Part shown: positions 24,333-37,065 of the stretch, one piece after another | Layout of the letters: the number at the start of each line of letters is the position of its first letter | Position numbering within the stretch: position 1 is the first letter of the stretch | Source of the DNA: Ilex aquifolium | Lineage: Eukaryota > Streptophyta > Magnoliopsida > Aquifoliales > Aquifoliaceae | Assembly: GCA_951799425.1 (NCBI GenBank) | Contig: OX637401.1 | Span: 20,064,001 to 20,128,000 of the forward strand | Direction of reading: 5' to 3' | DNA length: 64,000 bases | Notes under the pieces: model-generated | Seen by the model: the letters and a program-made list of their open reading frames with translations, nothing else | Told to the model about the DNA's origin: nothing | The model's database searches: none | Made by a program: the position numbers and the translations under genes

Positions 24333-27300
24333 ATTTGGCTCCGTCTGTGGGAAAACGACCAAATTTTCTTGTGACAGTGACCATGGTGAACACGCGTTTG
24401 AAGGGAAAAGGTCTCCAACAAAGGAATATGGATGTACCAACTCCTTCCATGTCGAGAACGAAGGATCACATCAAAAGTGTCAACAGGGAACGTTTAATCC
24501 ATTCTAGAGAGAGAACCCTCCAAACTGAACTAAGTCTTGGGGGGTGAAAGGGAGGGGCCCCTGGCCTGTCAACTTGTTGATCTCATTGAGGAATGGCTGG
24601 GGAACCGTCTAAAGTAGATTGAGGAGAACAACGTAAACGTTCTCAGTAGACTCGACGAGTTCGCTCTCTCTGGCGGGGTTTCTTGAAGCGTACAATCGTC
24701 TAGGGAGCTCTTCGTCAAAGAGATAGGGGCCAACGACTTGAGGAACCGCCTTAGCGGCGGAGCAGGAGGCTCTAAGACTTCGAAGCGCCTGAGGGCCAAT
24801 GGACAGGACCTGAAATTTTCAACTAAAAGGGTTAGGCCTTTGGCTTGGAACGACCTCCGTTGGAGACTGTCCGGGCGAGGGGGCGGAGAGGAGTCTGATG
24901 AGGGGTCGACCCTCTCCATGAAGAATGGAGGGACTGGGCAACACATAACGCGTCGTGGCCTCGATGAGAGAAGATTCCATAAAGATGAGGAAGACTTGCG
25001 GTCTAAACTAAACTCAAAAAGGATGGATATGTCCACTTATGACTATAGTGAGGATACAACCGATGAAGCCATTCAATCACCATTCACTAAAAGCATCATG
25101 GAGATGGAGATATCAAAGAAGTTCATGGTGCCGCAGTTCAAGGTTGATGATGGACGTTCCGACCCGGAGGCTCATCTCTGATAGTATAAGCAATTGATGT
25201 CCTTATACCACTTAGATCATAGGTTGTTGTGCCGAGTGTTCTCGATGAGCCTAGGTAATACAGCTATGAAGTGGTTTGAGACCTTTCCGCTAAATAGCAT
25301 AGGGTCCTGGAGGGAGCTGACTAGACAATTCTCCGCGCAATTCATCACAGGGAACAAACGCCCCAAGGATGTGGGATCCCTGTTAACTCTTCGACGGAAA
25401 GAAGGAGAAACACTCCGCCAATATGCCACTCGCTATTGGGAGGAGGTGAACGAGGTGAAAGGATGCTCTGAGTTCATGACAGCGGCCTCTTTTCGACTTG
25501 GCCTATCCTAGGACACAGATCTTTACAAGTCCTTGACGAGGCGGATGCCGGTGGACATGGGAGAGTTGATGGACCACTTTAACAAGTACTCGAGGATAAA
25601 AGACAAGTTGGCAGGGTGTAAGGGAAAAAACTTGGTCCCTAAGAAAAAGGATAAGGAAAAAGAGGGGGTCCCTCATAGGAAAGGATTGATTTCGGCATCG
25701 GGGAATTCCTTTAAGGGATCCACACCGTGTTCAAAGAACCTATCTACAAGTTGTTGCACAAGATGAAGAAGAAACCATTCTTTAAGTGGCTGCCTAAGAT
25801 ACAGGGTGATCCGTCCACCAGGAATCAGAATGCCAGGTGTTCATACCACAAGGATGTGGGGCACCTTACCTAGGACTGCCGAGTGTATAAGTCATTCATG
25901 GAGAAGTTGGTCTAGGAGGGACACCTCCAGGAGTACATCGAGAAGGAGATGCCGAGGGAGACAAATGTTGTTTATGACCGTGCCACTGTCCATGACAATG
26001 TCATCGATGTCATCCACGTCTGCCACCTGGAACGGCCGACGACCAATACCTTCAGGTCCGACCTAAAGAGAGTAGCCTTCACCAGGAAGGTGGAGGAAAA
26101 AGATGAAGGCCAGACAAGTAAGACGCCCTGGATGGATCAAGGTGGCATCATCTTCTCGAACGCCGACCTAGTAGGCGTGGCCCTCCCCCACGAAGATGCC
26201 TTGATCATGACTCTGTGGATTGCAAAATTTGATGTCAAAAAGGTCCTGGTCAACTCGGGGAGCTCCTCGGAGGTAATGTACCTTGATATGCTAAAGTGAA
26301 TGGGCCTTGGGTCTAAGGATCTTACCACCGTCAAGACACCCCTCGTTGGGTTCAATGGATCGTTCGCTCTACCACTAGGGAAGATCACTATGCCAGTCAC
26401 CACAGGGTCACGATCGACACAGAGTGTGTACTAGTTGATTTCGACTCACCGTACAACATAATCATGGGACGGACTTGGTTGCACTCACTTGGGGCAGTGT
26501 TCTCCACCTACCATCAAAAATTGAAGTTCCCCACCCCTAAGGGGATAATGGAGATATGTGGAGACCAAGCCTCCTCAAAAATTTATTTTTATGCTGCGGT
26601 GAAAATCGGGGTTACGTCCAAGGAAAGGGAGCGTACCCCGGAGGAAGTGTTGAACAAATAGCAACTACAGTCGAGGCGGCTAGGCATCGATGAGCCACAG
26701 ATTGACCCATTCGAAAACTCTATGGAGGACCTCCGGAAGGTACTCCTAAGGGAGGGGGACGAGGAGAGATACTTCCTAATCAGCTCGACCATGTCCATGG
26801 CCGAGCAGGAGGACATGAAGAATTTTTTGAGAAAGAATGTGGACATGTTCGCATGGGATGCCATAGAGATGAAATGCATAAGTCCCGATGTTATAACTCA
26901 CAGATTTCATGTTGATCCCAATCATAAGCCCGTCAAGCAAAAGCCTCGGCGTACGACACCACACCATGCCCAGGCAGTGAACGAAGAGGTAGAGAGAATC
27001 CTAGAAGCCGACTCCATCCGAGAGGTGCAATTTCTGGAATGGTTGTCAAACACCGTCGGCGCAAAAAAAAGGAGTGGAAAGTGGCGTGTCTATACGGATT
27101 TCACGAATTTGAACAAGGCTTGTCCAAATGATGATTATCACCTCCCTAAGGTCGAAAAATGGGGAATACCATGGAAGTGTACATCGACGATATGCTAGTC
27201 AAGTGCAGGCGTCGAAGTGATCACATCGCGGACTTGGAGGATGCCTTCGCCACCCTCTGTGAGTACGGGCTAAAACTGAATGCGGCTAAGTGTTCTTTTG

Positions 27301-29765
27301 GAGTTGGCTGTGGGAAGTTCCTGGGGTACTTAGTAAGTTGGCGTGGCGTTGAGGCCAACCTGGGGTAGATACAGGCTATCATGGATGTGCGTAGCCCCTG
27401 GACTGTCCAGGACATTCAAAAACTTATAGGGATGTTGGCCGCCTTAAATCGTTTTATATCCCAGTCGTCGGATAAGTGTAAGCCTTTTTTTTTTGTGCCA
27501 TCAAGAGGTCAGGGAAGGACACTTGGAATGAAGAATGCGAGAAGGCGCTCAAAGGGATCAAGGAGTATCTAAGGGTCCTCCTAACCCTCTCGGTCCCAGA
27601 GAGGGGGGATATGTTATTTCTCTACTTGGCCATTTTCGAGTTCGCCGTCAGCAACATACTAGTCCATGAGCACGAACATGAACAAAAGCTGGTGTACTAC
27701 GTGAGCAAAGCCCTCCTAGACCCAGAGACGAGGTACTTGCCTCTGGAGAAAATTGCGTTGACACTAGTCACGGCCACACGAAAGTTGAGGCATTATTTTT
27801 AGGCACACCCTGTCACTGTCCTAACGGATCAACTTTTGAGGGCGATCCTGAGGAAGACGGAACTCTCTAGAAGGATAGTGACATGGGCCTTGGAGTTGGG
27901 GGAACATGACATTCATTATAGACCCCGCACGACGATAAATGGCCAAGTACTGGCGAACTTCGTTGTTGAGTTCACGCAAGGAGAACCACTTCCCCCTGAG
28001 GAAGACATGGAAGAATCCTCCACGAACGGTCAGGTGCACTCCTGGAAGCTGTGCGTTGACGGATCCTCCAACAGCAAGGGGTCCGAAATTGGAGTATTAT
28101 TGGTCTCCCCGGACGGATTGGCCAAGGAGCAGGCTGTGTGGTTGGGTTTCAAAGCATCCAATAATGAGGCTGAGCACGAAGCCCTCATATTCGAACTAAA
28201 ACTTACCGATGTGACGGGAGTCGTGGAGTTGACGGTCCTTTGACTCCTTACTGGTGGTCAACCAAATTAATGGAGCAATGACCTTACTCCACAAGTTCAA
28301 GAGGTGGAAGTCAAGCAAACCCACGAGATAAAAATGCTCACGCCGACGCATTAGCATGCTTGGCCTCGACATTGAACTCCGACATGATGCGAAAGTTCAT
28401 AGTGGAGTACCTTTCCAGTTCCAGCATAGACTACGCTCCAGGAGTGTTCGCCATTCAGGAAGAGGGAGAACTCCCTAGCTAGATTGATCCCCTACTTAAA
28501 TTCCTTGTTACCGGTGAGCTTCTGGAATGTCCTAAGGAAGCCAGGAGGATAAAGTTGAGTGCCCCAAGGTTCTGGGCCTCCCCGGATCAAAAGTTGTACC
28601 GAAAGTCATTCTAAGAATCCTATTTGCTCTGTGTCGGCAAGGATAAAGTTGAGCCCTCTCTGTACGAGGTGCAAGAAGGCATATGTGTGGGGGCACTTAG
28701 GCGGGAGATCCATGACCCATCGGATCATGTCACAAGGGTATTGGTGGTCGCGGATACAGAGGGATGCACAAGCTTACGTGCAAAAATGCGATCAATGTCA
28801 AAAATTCGCCCCAACCATCAAGCAGCCGGTAGGAGATTTGCACCCACTGACCAGTCCCTGGCAATTCATCCAATGGGGACTCGACTTGGTTGGACCCCTC
28901 CTAAAGGCTCCCGGGAATAAGAATTCCTAATAGTCGGGACCAATTATTTCACAAAGTGGGTTGAAGCTGAGTCGTTGACTCACATTAGGGACACATACAC
29001 CAAAAATGTTCGTGTGAAAGAACATAGTGACGAGATTCGGGGTCCCCCATACACTTGTATCGGACAACGGGACTCAGTTTAACAGCGGGCCTTTCAAGTC
29101 TTTTTGTGAGCATCTTGGAATCCGAAATTATTACTCGCATTCGTACCCTCAAGCCAATGGACAAGCAGAGTCTTAAAACAAGACTATCGTCAGTGGAATT
29201 AAGAAAACACTGGAAAAAGCTAAGGAAAAATGGGTGAAAGAGCTCTTGAATGTCCTTTGGTCTTACAGGACGACTCTGCAGACCTCAATGGGAAAGACAC
29301 CTTATGACCTCGCCTACAGAATAGAGGCAGTTATTTCGTTGGAAGTTGGTCTCCCCACTATAAGTACGCAGACTTTTGATACTGGAAAAAACGATCAACA
29401 ATTCAGCCTGGACTTGGATCTCACGGAGGAAAGAAGAGAAATAGTTGCCCTGCGGCTAGAAAAATACCAAGAGGGGGTGTCCAAACTCTATAATAAGAGA
29501 GTGAAACCCCGAAAATTCTAAGTAGGCGACCTGGTGCTCAAAAGGGTAGTTGAGAATACTCGCGACCCGGCCGATGGAAAGATGGGACCTAACTAGGAGG
29601 GACCATACAGAGTCATATCGGTGGGAGGTTCTGGATCATACAAACTAGAGGATATGGAAGGAAATACTGTATTTCGACCTTGGAATGTAATGAATTTGAA
29701 AAAATATTATTTTTTAAAAAGAAAAGCTTATTTTCACAAAGTGTACTCTCCGGGATGAGACAAAA

Positions 29766-30090
29766 GGAGCACGACCTCCTGGAGGGGCATGGCCCCGAGG
29801 GTGAAGCCTTAGAAAAAGACTTGCCCCCAAAAAGACCCAAAAAGCGAAGTCTCCTGGAAAGGCATGGCCCCGAGGGTGAAGCCTTAGAAAAAGACCCAAA
29901 GAACGAAGCCTCGTGGAGGGGCATGGCCCCGAGGGTAAAGCCTTAGAAAAATACTTGCCCCCAAAAAGGATCCAAGGAGTGAAGCCTCCTAGAGGGGCAT
30001 GGCCTTGGGGAACGACATCTTTAAGAAGGACTTGCCCCCGAAGAACCCTAGGAGCAGAGCCTCTTGGAAAGGATATGGCCCCGAGGACAA
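29766..30090 (+). repeat. Variable tandem repeats between integrase and the antisense region
   Basis: Five copies of a unit of roughly 55-80 bp are present, each with a version of GGGGCATGGCCCCGAGGG and a lysine-codon-rich spacer. Tandem repeats in the non-coding interval of Tat/Ogre-type elements are known from the lineage. Confidence 0.8.
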
Positions 30091-30299
30091 AGACTTGAAA
30101 AAAATTGTCCCACAAAGAAGGTCGAGAAAGGCTACAACCCCGAACAAGAGAAGGGAGGGGGCAAACACTTAGAAAAGAAAAACATCCTTATATTCCAAAA
30201 AGGGAGAGCTCTGTGTCCCTCAAGCTACATAGATAAAAAAAAATTAAGTTACAAGGAAAGGAAAACAAAAAAGCTGCTCTATGGAGGACTAGTGATGTC

Positions 30300-32254
30300 G
30301 CCCCCGATGCCACCCTCGATGTCGCCGAAGAGCTCATCGATGCTAGCAGAGAAAGAGTCAGCGCTGTGAGGAGTGGGCACAACATCGACATGAGCGGAGT
30401 AGACTTCCTCCTAGGGGGCATGTGCAGCGTCAGGCGGAGTAGGAGTGGCATCAGCCAGAACAGCATGAATGGCATCAGTAGGAACATGAGTGACCTTGGG
30501 CTGCGGGACAGGAACAACCCGAGGGAAATGAGTAGGAACAACATCATCGGCTGGGGGAACTTGATCTGGAACTTGAAGGACTCCAGCTTCTTCAGCCTCA
30601 ACCTCGGCTGCGGCTTGCTCCATCTTGGCGGAGGGTGTGTACTCATGTTCTTTGAAGAGTGGGGACTCGGCAGGGACCCCAGTGGCCCGAAGTGCCTCAT
30701 CCCATCCACTCTTAAAACACTCCCTTTTCGTCTGGTCAAACACCACGACGATGTCGTCGGTGCATCGGTTAACGGTCTCCTATTCCAACAGACTGTTGGC
30801 CTCAATCTCAGACTTCAACTTGTCCAACTCTTGGGTGAGAGAGGCACAAGTCTGTTCTGATTCACATACCCTTGCCTCGGCTGCAGACACCAACTTTGTC
30901 GCCTCGGTCATTTTCTTCTCAGCATCGGAAAGGAGGGCCTTGATCTTGTCAGCCTCGACCTTGGTATTTTGACCCTCCTTGAAGAGCTCAGCGATTTGGG
31001 CTCCCTGAGTGGCCAACATTTTATCTCGGGCAACCACCTCCTCCTTAGTAGCAGCAACCTCTCCTCGGGCTTTCTCAAGGTCGGCGCGAAGTTTTTCGCA
31101 TTCCTGGACCTTACCCCGGTGAGGGTGGAAACGCTCAGCGATGACGGACACCTGTTGTGCCTCCTGCAATACGAAGGCAAAAAAATTTAAGGGCCGAGGA
31201 ATGTATTGAACAAAAATAAATTCACACAAGTGTGAAGACCTTACCACCAATGAGTTATGGATTAGGGAGCAGAACAGTTGATTGCTTCCACACCCCCGGT
31301 AGACTGCCATGTCAACGTCAAAAATGGAGGGGTTCACTCATGGCATAGGCAATGTGAGGAGAGACGACAATGAAATCAGTCACCTGGATTGGGTGGTTGT
31401 CACTATGTCAGACCCTGACATGCCACTCTGGAGCCGAGGGAGGCGTCAGCGTGGGAGAAGGAGCACCCTGTCATGGCCAACACCATCGTGCCTTTGTTTT
31501 ATTCTTCTCTCCTCAATTTGAGATCTCTATTGTGGACTCGGCCGTTTCTAGGCCGCGTCGGCGCTACTGGAGCATCGACAGTATGAGGGACTGGTGGAGG
31601 AGTTGCTCTAGGGATCATGGCCCCAGAAGGACGAGTTCGTCCCTGATTAGAGGAAGTGTCCCCAGAACCCGAATCGTGCCCTCGTCCGGCGGCAAGTGCA
31701 ACTCTTTCTTTGATCAAGTTAAGGGAAAGACGAGGCGGATTAGACATTGCGATCTCCAAGGCGTCTTCCTCCTCGAGATTTTGTAGAATCTCAAAGTCTG
31801 GCTAGATGTCCCTGCTTGAAATACTCTCCTCGGCATGGATGGTGGTGGACGGATCCCTTTCTACCTCGGCATTGGCAATTGTATCTTGGGCAACCTCTAT
31901 TTCGGCGTCAATTACTCTGTCGGGGTCGTCCTCTAAGTTCTCGCCGATTAGCTCCTTCCACTTAGCTGGTTCAAAGCTTTGGGGGGTTTGAGAGAATTTT
32001 CTGTACCCCGAGGTGTAGTCAAACAACACGTGAGCAGCTAGGCCAAAATCGTTGCCCACGTATCCCCAGACGGTGAAGATGTCGGCGAGGTTGACAAGAT
32101 TATGAGAAAGCGGAGCAGACTCAGCATCGGTGACTCCTGCAAAAACAAAAGAATGAAGATTAGAAACAAGTACGAAGATGCCGAGGTATTGTAACCCGAA
32201 AAGAGAGAGAGAAGTGGACGTATTTACAGTTTGCCATTGCTTGGGGCACCACAA
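30300..32254 (-). other. Antisense reading-frame region of the Tat element (coiled-coil type)
   Basis: On the strand opposite to gag-pol, long open stretches encode glutamate-, lysine- and alanine-rich sequence with heptad-like spacing (strongest at about 30790-31150) plus proline/valine-rich and acidic segments. Additional antisense frames between pol and the 3' LTR are documented in the Tat lineage (Grande-type elements, for example). The coding look extends over about 2 kb. It is fossil and broken with several breaks; function is unknown. Confidence 0.65.
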
Positions 32255-33302
32255 ATTGGCGTACTTGGGGTCGAATCCTTTCTCTCATTAACCGCCGAAG
32301 ATGAGCACGTCATCCTTGTACCCTTGTCAGAGTCTGACAGGTGTGTCACGAGGTACATAGAGGGGTCTCAGGCTTGGAGGTAGAACTTCTGCTGAGGCAT
32401 CACCCTCACCAAAGTGTAACAGAAAAGAATGTCTTCCAAGCTGAGGTTGATTGAAGACGTTCATTCAGGGTGACCACCCCCATGATGATCCTAAAGGTGT
32501 TCAAGCAGCACTGCCTTGAAAAAAAGATGAAATCGGGATAGGAAGCGGAGAAGAATGGGGTGGAGGGGAAATCTGATGCCACCCTCTATGATGGCTTTGA
32601 TGAAAAAGGGCATGGCTGCCTTGGTGTCGACATTGGCATTGTGGAGTCCGTGTACGGACTCATTGATGGTGACCCCGAGGGGAATGGAATAATGGGTCTT
32701 AAAGTTGGTGATTTGATGGCGACCCTTGACTGTTTACTTCCTCGGCCTCGAGGGACCAGCCTCATCAGCGCCAGTACTCGTATTTCGACGACGCCTCATC
32801 ATGGAATGGATAAGAAGAAGACTCAGGGGTAGGTTCCTAAGGCTGGGTAAATGGAGAAGAGAGAGTAGAAGGAGAATTGTCACTAGTACAAGAGAAGAAG
32901 GACTCAGTTACTCACCGATGGGTGTGACTGGAACCCAAAAATAGGTAATAAGGGCAGGTCTCCCTGCAACAAAACTTCAAAAAGGAGGAAGGAGTTTGTG
33001 GCTTCTCTTTCTAGTCGGCTCTGATGGGTTGATAGCATTTCGGCGAGCTGTGGCTTCTTTGCTGAAACTTCGACGAAGAATTCTCAGCACATAAGGATTG
33101 CAAAAGTGGAAGAGGAAGGGGGTCCTATGTTTAAATAGGGCCAAGGCCCATCATTGCTCACAATGAACGAGGGAGGGCGCATTAAATGAGGCGCAAACCC
33201 TAAGGAAGGGAAAGCAGCTGCACGAGGAGATAGGGATCAAACCCTTTCATCTTCCTCCGCCATGTCATCTGGTCCGTACGAAGATCAAGGGCTGGGGGCA
33301 GT

Positions 33303-34497
33303 TGATGGGACGTTTCCATGGATTGATGGGGAGACAACACGTGGCGTCGGCATGGTGAACGTGGAGCCCCCATGGAGTGACACGTGTCCTCAGCGGAGTG
33401 CCCTCGGAACTCCTAGTGATTGACACGTGTCCTCGGCGTACATGACCTCTGAGATGTCGCCTGCTCGACGCATGTCCTCGACGTTTAGGTCCCCCGAAGC
33501 ATTCCCTATCTGACACGTATCCTCGGCCCCTGGGTCCCTGGGGCCTAGTTGCTTGACACGTGTCTTCGGCACATAGGTCTCCGAAGCCCCGGTTGCTTGA
33601 CACGTGTCCTCGGTGTTTAGCCCTCCACGCCGACGAGGTGTTGGCAGTCGTCTTAATGGCTAGCCCCTGCCAAAGTTGCTAAGTCCCCAAGGAGAAGGAG
33701 AGGAAGTTAGCTGATGCAAGCATGCCAGTGATGGAGATCAAGTAGAGCATCATCACTTGGAAGCAGAGTTGGCTATCAATCATCACTTCCTCATTTCCAA
33801 AGCAATCAGAATGGCAGAGAAGACAGTTCAGTAACCAATAGTAAGGGTGTACGAGGTACGAAGCGTTGAAATCTTGACCCCTTGAGGGGTGATGGATGAA
33901 AGTACACTTGTGCATGTGCAACCATAATCAGGGCGCATTAAATGACCCCCACGGAAGGATGAAACATATTTATTGCTTGGCAAGATCAGAAAGGCGAACA
34001 TTAAATGCCCAGAGATCTGAGCATTAAATGCAGAAACTTCTACCACGTGAAAAGGAGGGCTCACTACTCTAGGACTGTGCACCACATGTTGTCTTCCAAA
34101 TGAGCCAATGAGAAGCCATCCCTCCAAGGGACCCAGCTCTCCGTAATGATTGACTCCAGGGAGGTATAAATAACTCTCTAAAACCCAAGTCTAAGGTACG
34201 CAAACCTTTACCCAAGCAATAGAACAGTGTTTCTCAAACCCTCTCTCAAATACTGACTTAATCGTCAGAAGGGTCACGCCGGAAAACACTCCGGCGCCCT
34301 TCTAACCCTTCTTTTTGAGTGACAGGATCCAGTTCGATAGCTCACAAGTGGATAGACCGTTTGTAAAGAGTTTCATCACCATTCGTTACGACTTCTCAGC
34401 ATCCATTTGCTGTGAAACTTTTGACTTATCAGGCAAACTCGAGTTCATCAGGGGAGAGATATGTCAATTTGTTCATTGTGCCAAATTACCGCGCACA
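33303..34497 (+). repeat. 3' LTR of the Tat element, 1195 bp
   Basis: It starts TGATGGGACG and ends ACCGCGCACA, followed by TGCCA. It carries one more G-box cassette than the 5' LTR. The TATA-like GGTATAAATAA recurs near 34161. Confidence 0.9.
33335..33620 (+). promoter_or_regulatory. Array of G-box motifs in the U3 of the 3' LTR
   Basis: Seven cassettes of the same type occur, most with a CACGTG or one-off core. One more unit than in the partner LTR explains most of the LTR length difference. Confidence 0.7.
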
Positions 34498-34502
34498 TGC
34501 CA

Positions 34503-36274
34503 TATTCCTTTCCCTGTTTGACTTGTCATTGATTCATGTGAGTCGTATGATTGTCACATAAAACAACATTCATGTATGTAGTTTCTATTTGTTGGTTTGA
34601 TTTTGATTTTACTGGTTTCCTTTGCTGTACAAGTGAAAAGATTTTGTGCTTACTTTTTGTTTCTTATAGAGTGTATTATGCCCAGCTTGGAATTGTAGGT
34701 CATTGTTCTTTTCTATTGTCCTAGAATTACAAGAAAATGTAGTAGAGACAGCATTACTTCTCCAAAATCATTTCTGTTACTATATCATGGTTTAATGAGA
34801 TATACTTGTAATCCTAATGAGCCATTAATGGGTGACCATTTCTATTTTTGTTCCCTGATTATTCTGTGTTTGAGTGTGTTTAAGATGAACCTCGAAAGCA
34901 AATTGGGAATGTTGTTAGAATCAAGAATAAGAGCTGGCTTCCTTCGGTTTTGAAGGTAACTCTTTGAATTTGTTCCTCTTTACTTCTTAAATTATTTGCT
35001 AATTATGTGTATCCATTGTTCAACTTATTCCCTGTGTAACTTTTGAGTGTTAGTTAATTTTTAAAGCAATGTGATGCATGTGATCATTGTAGTGATCTCT
35101 AAAAGTCAATGACGTGGGGCCTTTTGAAAAAAAAAAATGAGGTGGGGCCTACAAAAAGTGGGGTTCTCAACTCTCCTATCCATTTACCTCTTAGCCTTGT
35201 TCATGCCATAGCCCAATTACAGCTTCTCAGGTCTCAACATTGTCAACCAAAAAATTATAAAAAGGGCCAACTTACCGTTGCTAAAAAAGAACAAAGATGG
35301 CCCGTGATTTATGTTTTAACTGAAATTACTGTAATAACAAGATGAAGAAGTATTAAAGTCGATTAATCTGTCAAAATAATTAGGGGCTCTTAGTGTTAAT
35401 AATCCGTATGTTAAGCTAAATTTTTAGAAGAAATGTTGAGATTGATCAAACACTTGTGGTTTACAAGTGTGTATATCTCGAACTTATGAGTTTAAAAGAT
35501 TTTTAGTTCAGCAGAATGAAGGATAAAGTTATGGTGTCGAGTTCGGTATCATACCTTCATCAATTTCACCAATGATTCTGAATTGGATGAGTTGCAATTA
35601 TTAATTGAAAAATGATAAAATAGAAAATAATAAAATATAAAAAATTTATATGTGACACATTTTTATGGGACGAAAATAGAAGTACGATAACAAAAAGTAA
35701 TCTTTTAGTATTGAGACTTATTAATTAATGGCACATAAAGATATCCCATGATTTAAAGAGGAGAGGGTGACACTTAACAGGCTAGAATCAATGTGACACT
35801 TCTGGATTTGGTGTATAAATTTACTTCTTTGATTCTTTACTTCTTTCATTCCATATAAATTTACTTCTTTGTTAATTAACTCCCTACATCTTTGTACTAG
35901 TTGGTCAACTTTTTGGAATGAATGTCGTTTTCTTTTCAATTTTTTTTGCCGGGCACTTTTGAGAGAGTATAATTTTTATGGAATGAAGTCTTTTTAAACT
36001 AATTTGCTTTCATTACAATATCTCATTACTCATTTAGCATTGCATTTATTTGCTGTGAAGTTGTGGACTCTATTTCAGATTATGTTGTATCTATATGAGA
36101 CAAAGGCCTCTAATATCCCAAGCTTGGGAACCATAGGAGATACTTTTCCAAGTTTTGGAGCTTCTAGTAATGTTTTTCAATCTAATGCAAACCAGGACAA
36201 CTATTGAACAGGAATATGTATAATGGGATTCTCCGGCATTATGAATTTGATTTTTTAGTTACATTTTTGTAATT
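34503..36274. other. Segment between the Tat element and the CACTA copy A right block
   Basis: AT-rich and without a supported gene. It may be internal sequence of the CACTA element, because it lies between the two recognisable CACTA parts, but copy B has nothing matching it. Confidence 0.35.
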
Positions 36275-37065
36275 TTGTAATTCATGCTTTATCATGGTTT
36301 TTATTCTACTCTTGTTTGTACTACTGGACTGCACTAATTAGGCGTGACAAAATAGGCAGCCTATACTAAGTCCAAAAGTGCTAGTATTCAAAATTTGTTT
36401 CAGGTGAGCTAATGTGAACAAATTTACGTTGATTTCTTGCCTTATAAATACATGCTTTCATATTTATGGATACTTTTTTATATATAATTTCCAAGTTGTA
36501 GATGTGTCATGGAATTGTGGTATCATTCTAGTATGCGCTTGACCAATATAAGATTTTAGTCCCTAGAGTTTTGATGAGAAGGTAAATTGCAGTAGTTTAT
36601 AAACATTTATCTTCTAAACTTATAAGTTTATGTATTGTCGTTTTATGTGTCACAGGTTTGACAATGGATTGCGGAATTGGTATCAAGGTTTCAAGAAGCT
36701 TGTGTTTGTGATGCGGACATATTTTTGAATTTTGATTTCTTATGAATGTATTTGATATTTCATACAGTATTAAGTTATTTGAGTAAAGATGAATGTATTG
36801 GACACCAGATTGTTCAAATAGAATAAAAGTTCATTCAATAAAGTTTTTGGTCTTGCATTTTTGGGTATTGGATGTTAATGATTGTGATACATTTTTGTTT
36901 TCTATCATTTCAACAATAATTAACAACAAATGACTTTTGGCGATGAATATGTTTTTGTCATTGAAAGTATCAAACTCTTTTGGCAATGAAATTTATTTGT
37001 CGCCAAAAATCTTGAGCAATTTTTTTTGGGCTTTTCTACAACAACTCTCACTTTATTGCAACGAA
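36275..37065. repeat. CACTA copy A right block, homologous to 49729-50490
   Basis: Long shared stretches include ATCATGGTTTTTATTCTACT, TAGTATTCAAAATTTGTTTC and GGACACCAGATTGTTCAAAT. By eye the two blocks are highly similar, with small insertions and deletions. Confidence 0.85.

Larger units (their letters stand above)
23198..34497 (+). mobile_element. Ty3/Gypsy Tat-lineage LTR retrotransposon, both LTRs present, broken
   Basis: An 11.3-kb fossil flanked by TGCCA (23193-23197 and 34498-34502). Parts in order: 5' LTR 23198-24332; primer-binding-like TGGCTCCGTCTGTGGGAA at 24336; gag about 24700-25780; protease about 26120-26500; reverse transcriptase about 26880-27400; RNase H about 27600-27930; a second RNase H typical of Tat about 28030-28420; integrase about 28600-29500; a tandem-repeat tract; an antisense reading-frame region; a purine-rich tract just before 33303; 3' LTR 33303-34497. 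It is clearly broken, with more than ten breaks across its frames. The LTRs differ at about 6% in a stretch of roughly 290 bp counted by eye. That suggests an age of a few million years, depending on the rate assumed. Confidence 0.9.
22151..37065. mobile_element. CACTA (En/Spm) DNA transposon remnant, copy A, opened by a Tat retroelement
   Basis: The left end is CACTACAAGAAAA, the hallmark CACTA terminus. It is followed by subterminal repeats of the GGCGACGA/TCGCCAAAAA type up to about 22490. The right part, about 36275-37065, carries the same GGCGATGA and GTCGCCAAAAA words in a block that aligns with copy B. The exact right terminus could not be found. Transposase was not recognised, so this looks like a non-autonomous or gutted member. 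An 11.3-kb LTR element sits inside. The segment 34503-36274 has no counterpart in copy B and may be element interior or another insertion. Confidence 0.7.

Noticed and set aside
24569-25036. 155-codon minus-strand frame
   Set aside because: Antisense shadow of the Tat gag region.
30188-30805. 205-codon minus-strand frame rich in leucine, serine and proline
   Set aside because: A different frame over the antisense coiled-coil region; its composition looks like an out-of-frame reading.
34981-35110. TTGTAGTG near 35090 as the right end of CACTA copy A
   Set aside because: No GCGAC subterminal repeats stand beside it, while they do occur further right at 36.9-37.0 kb.
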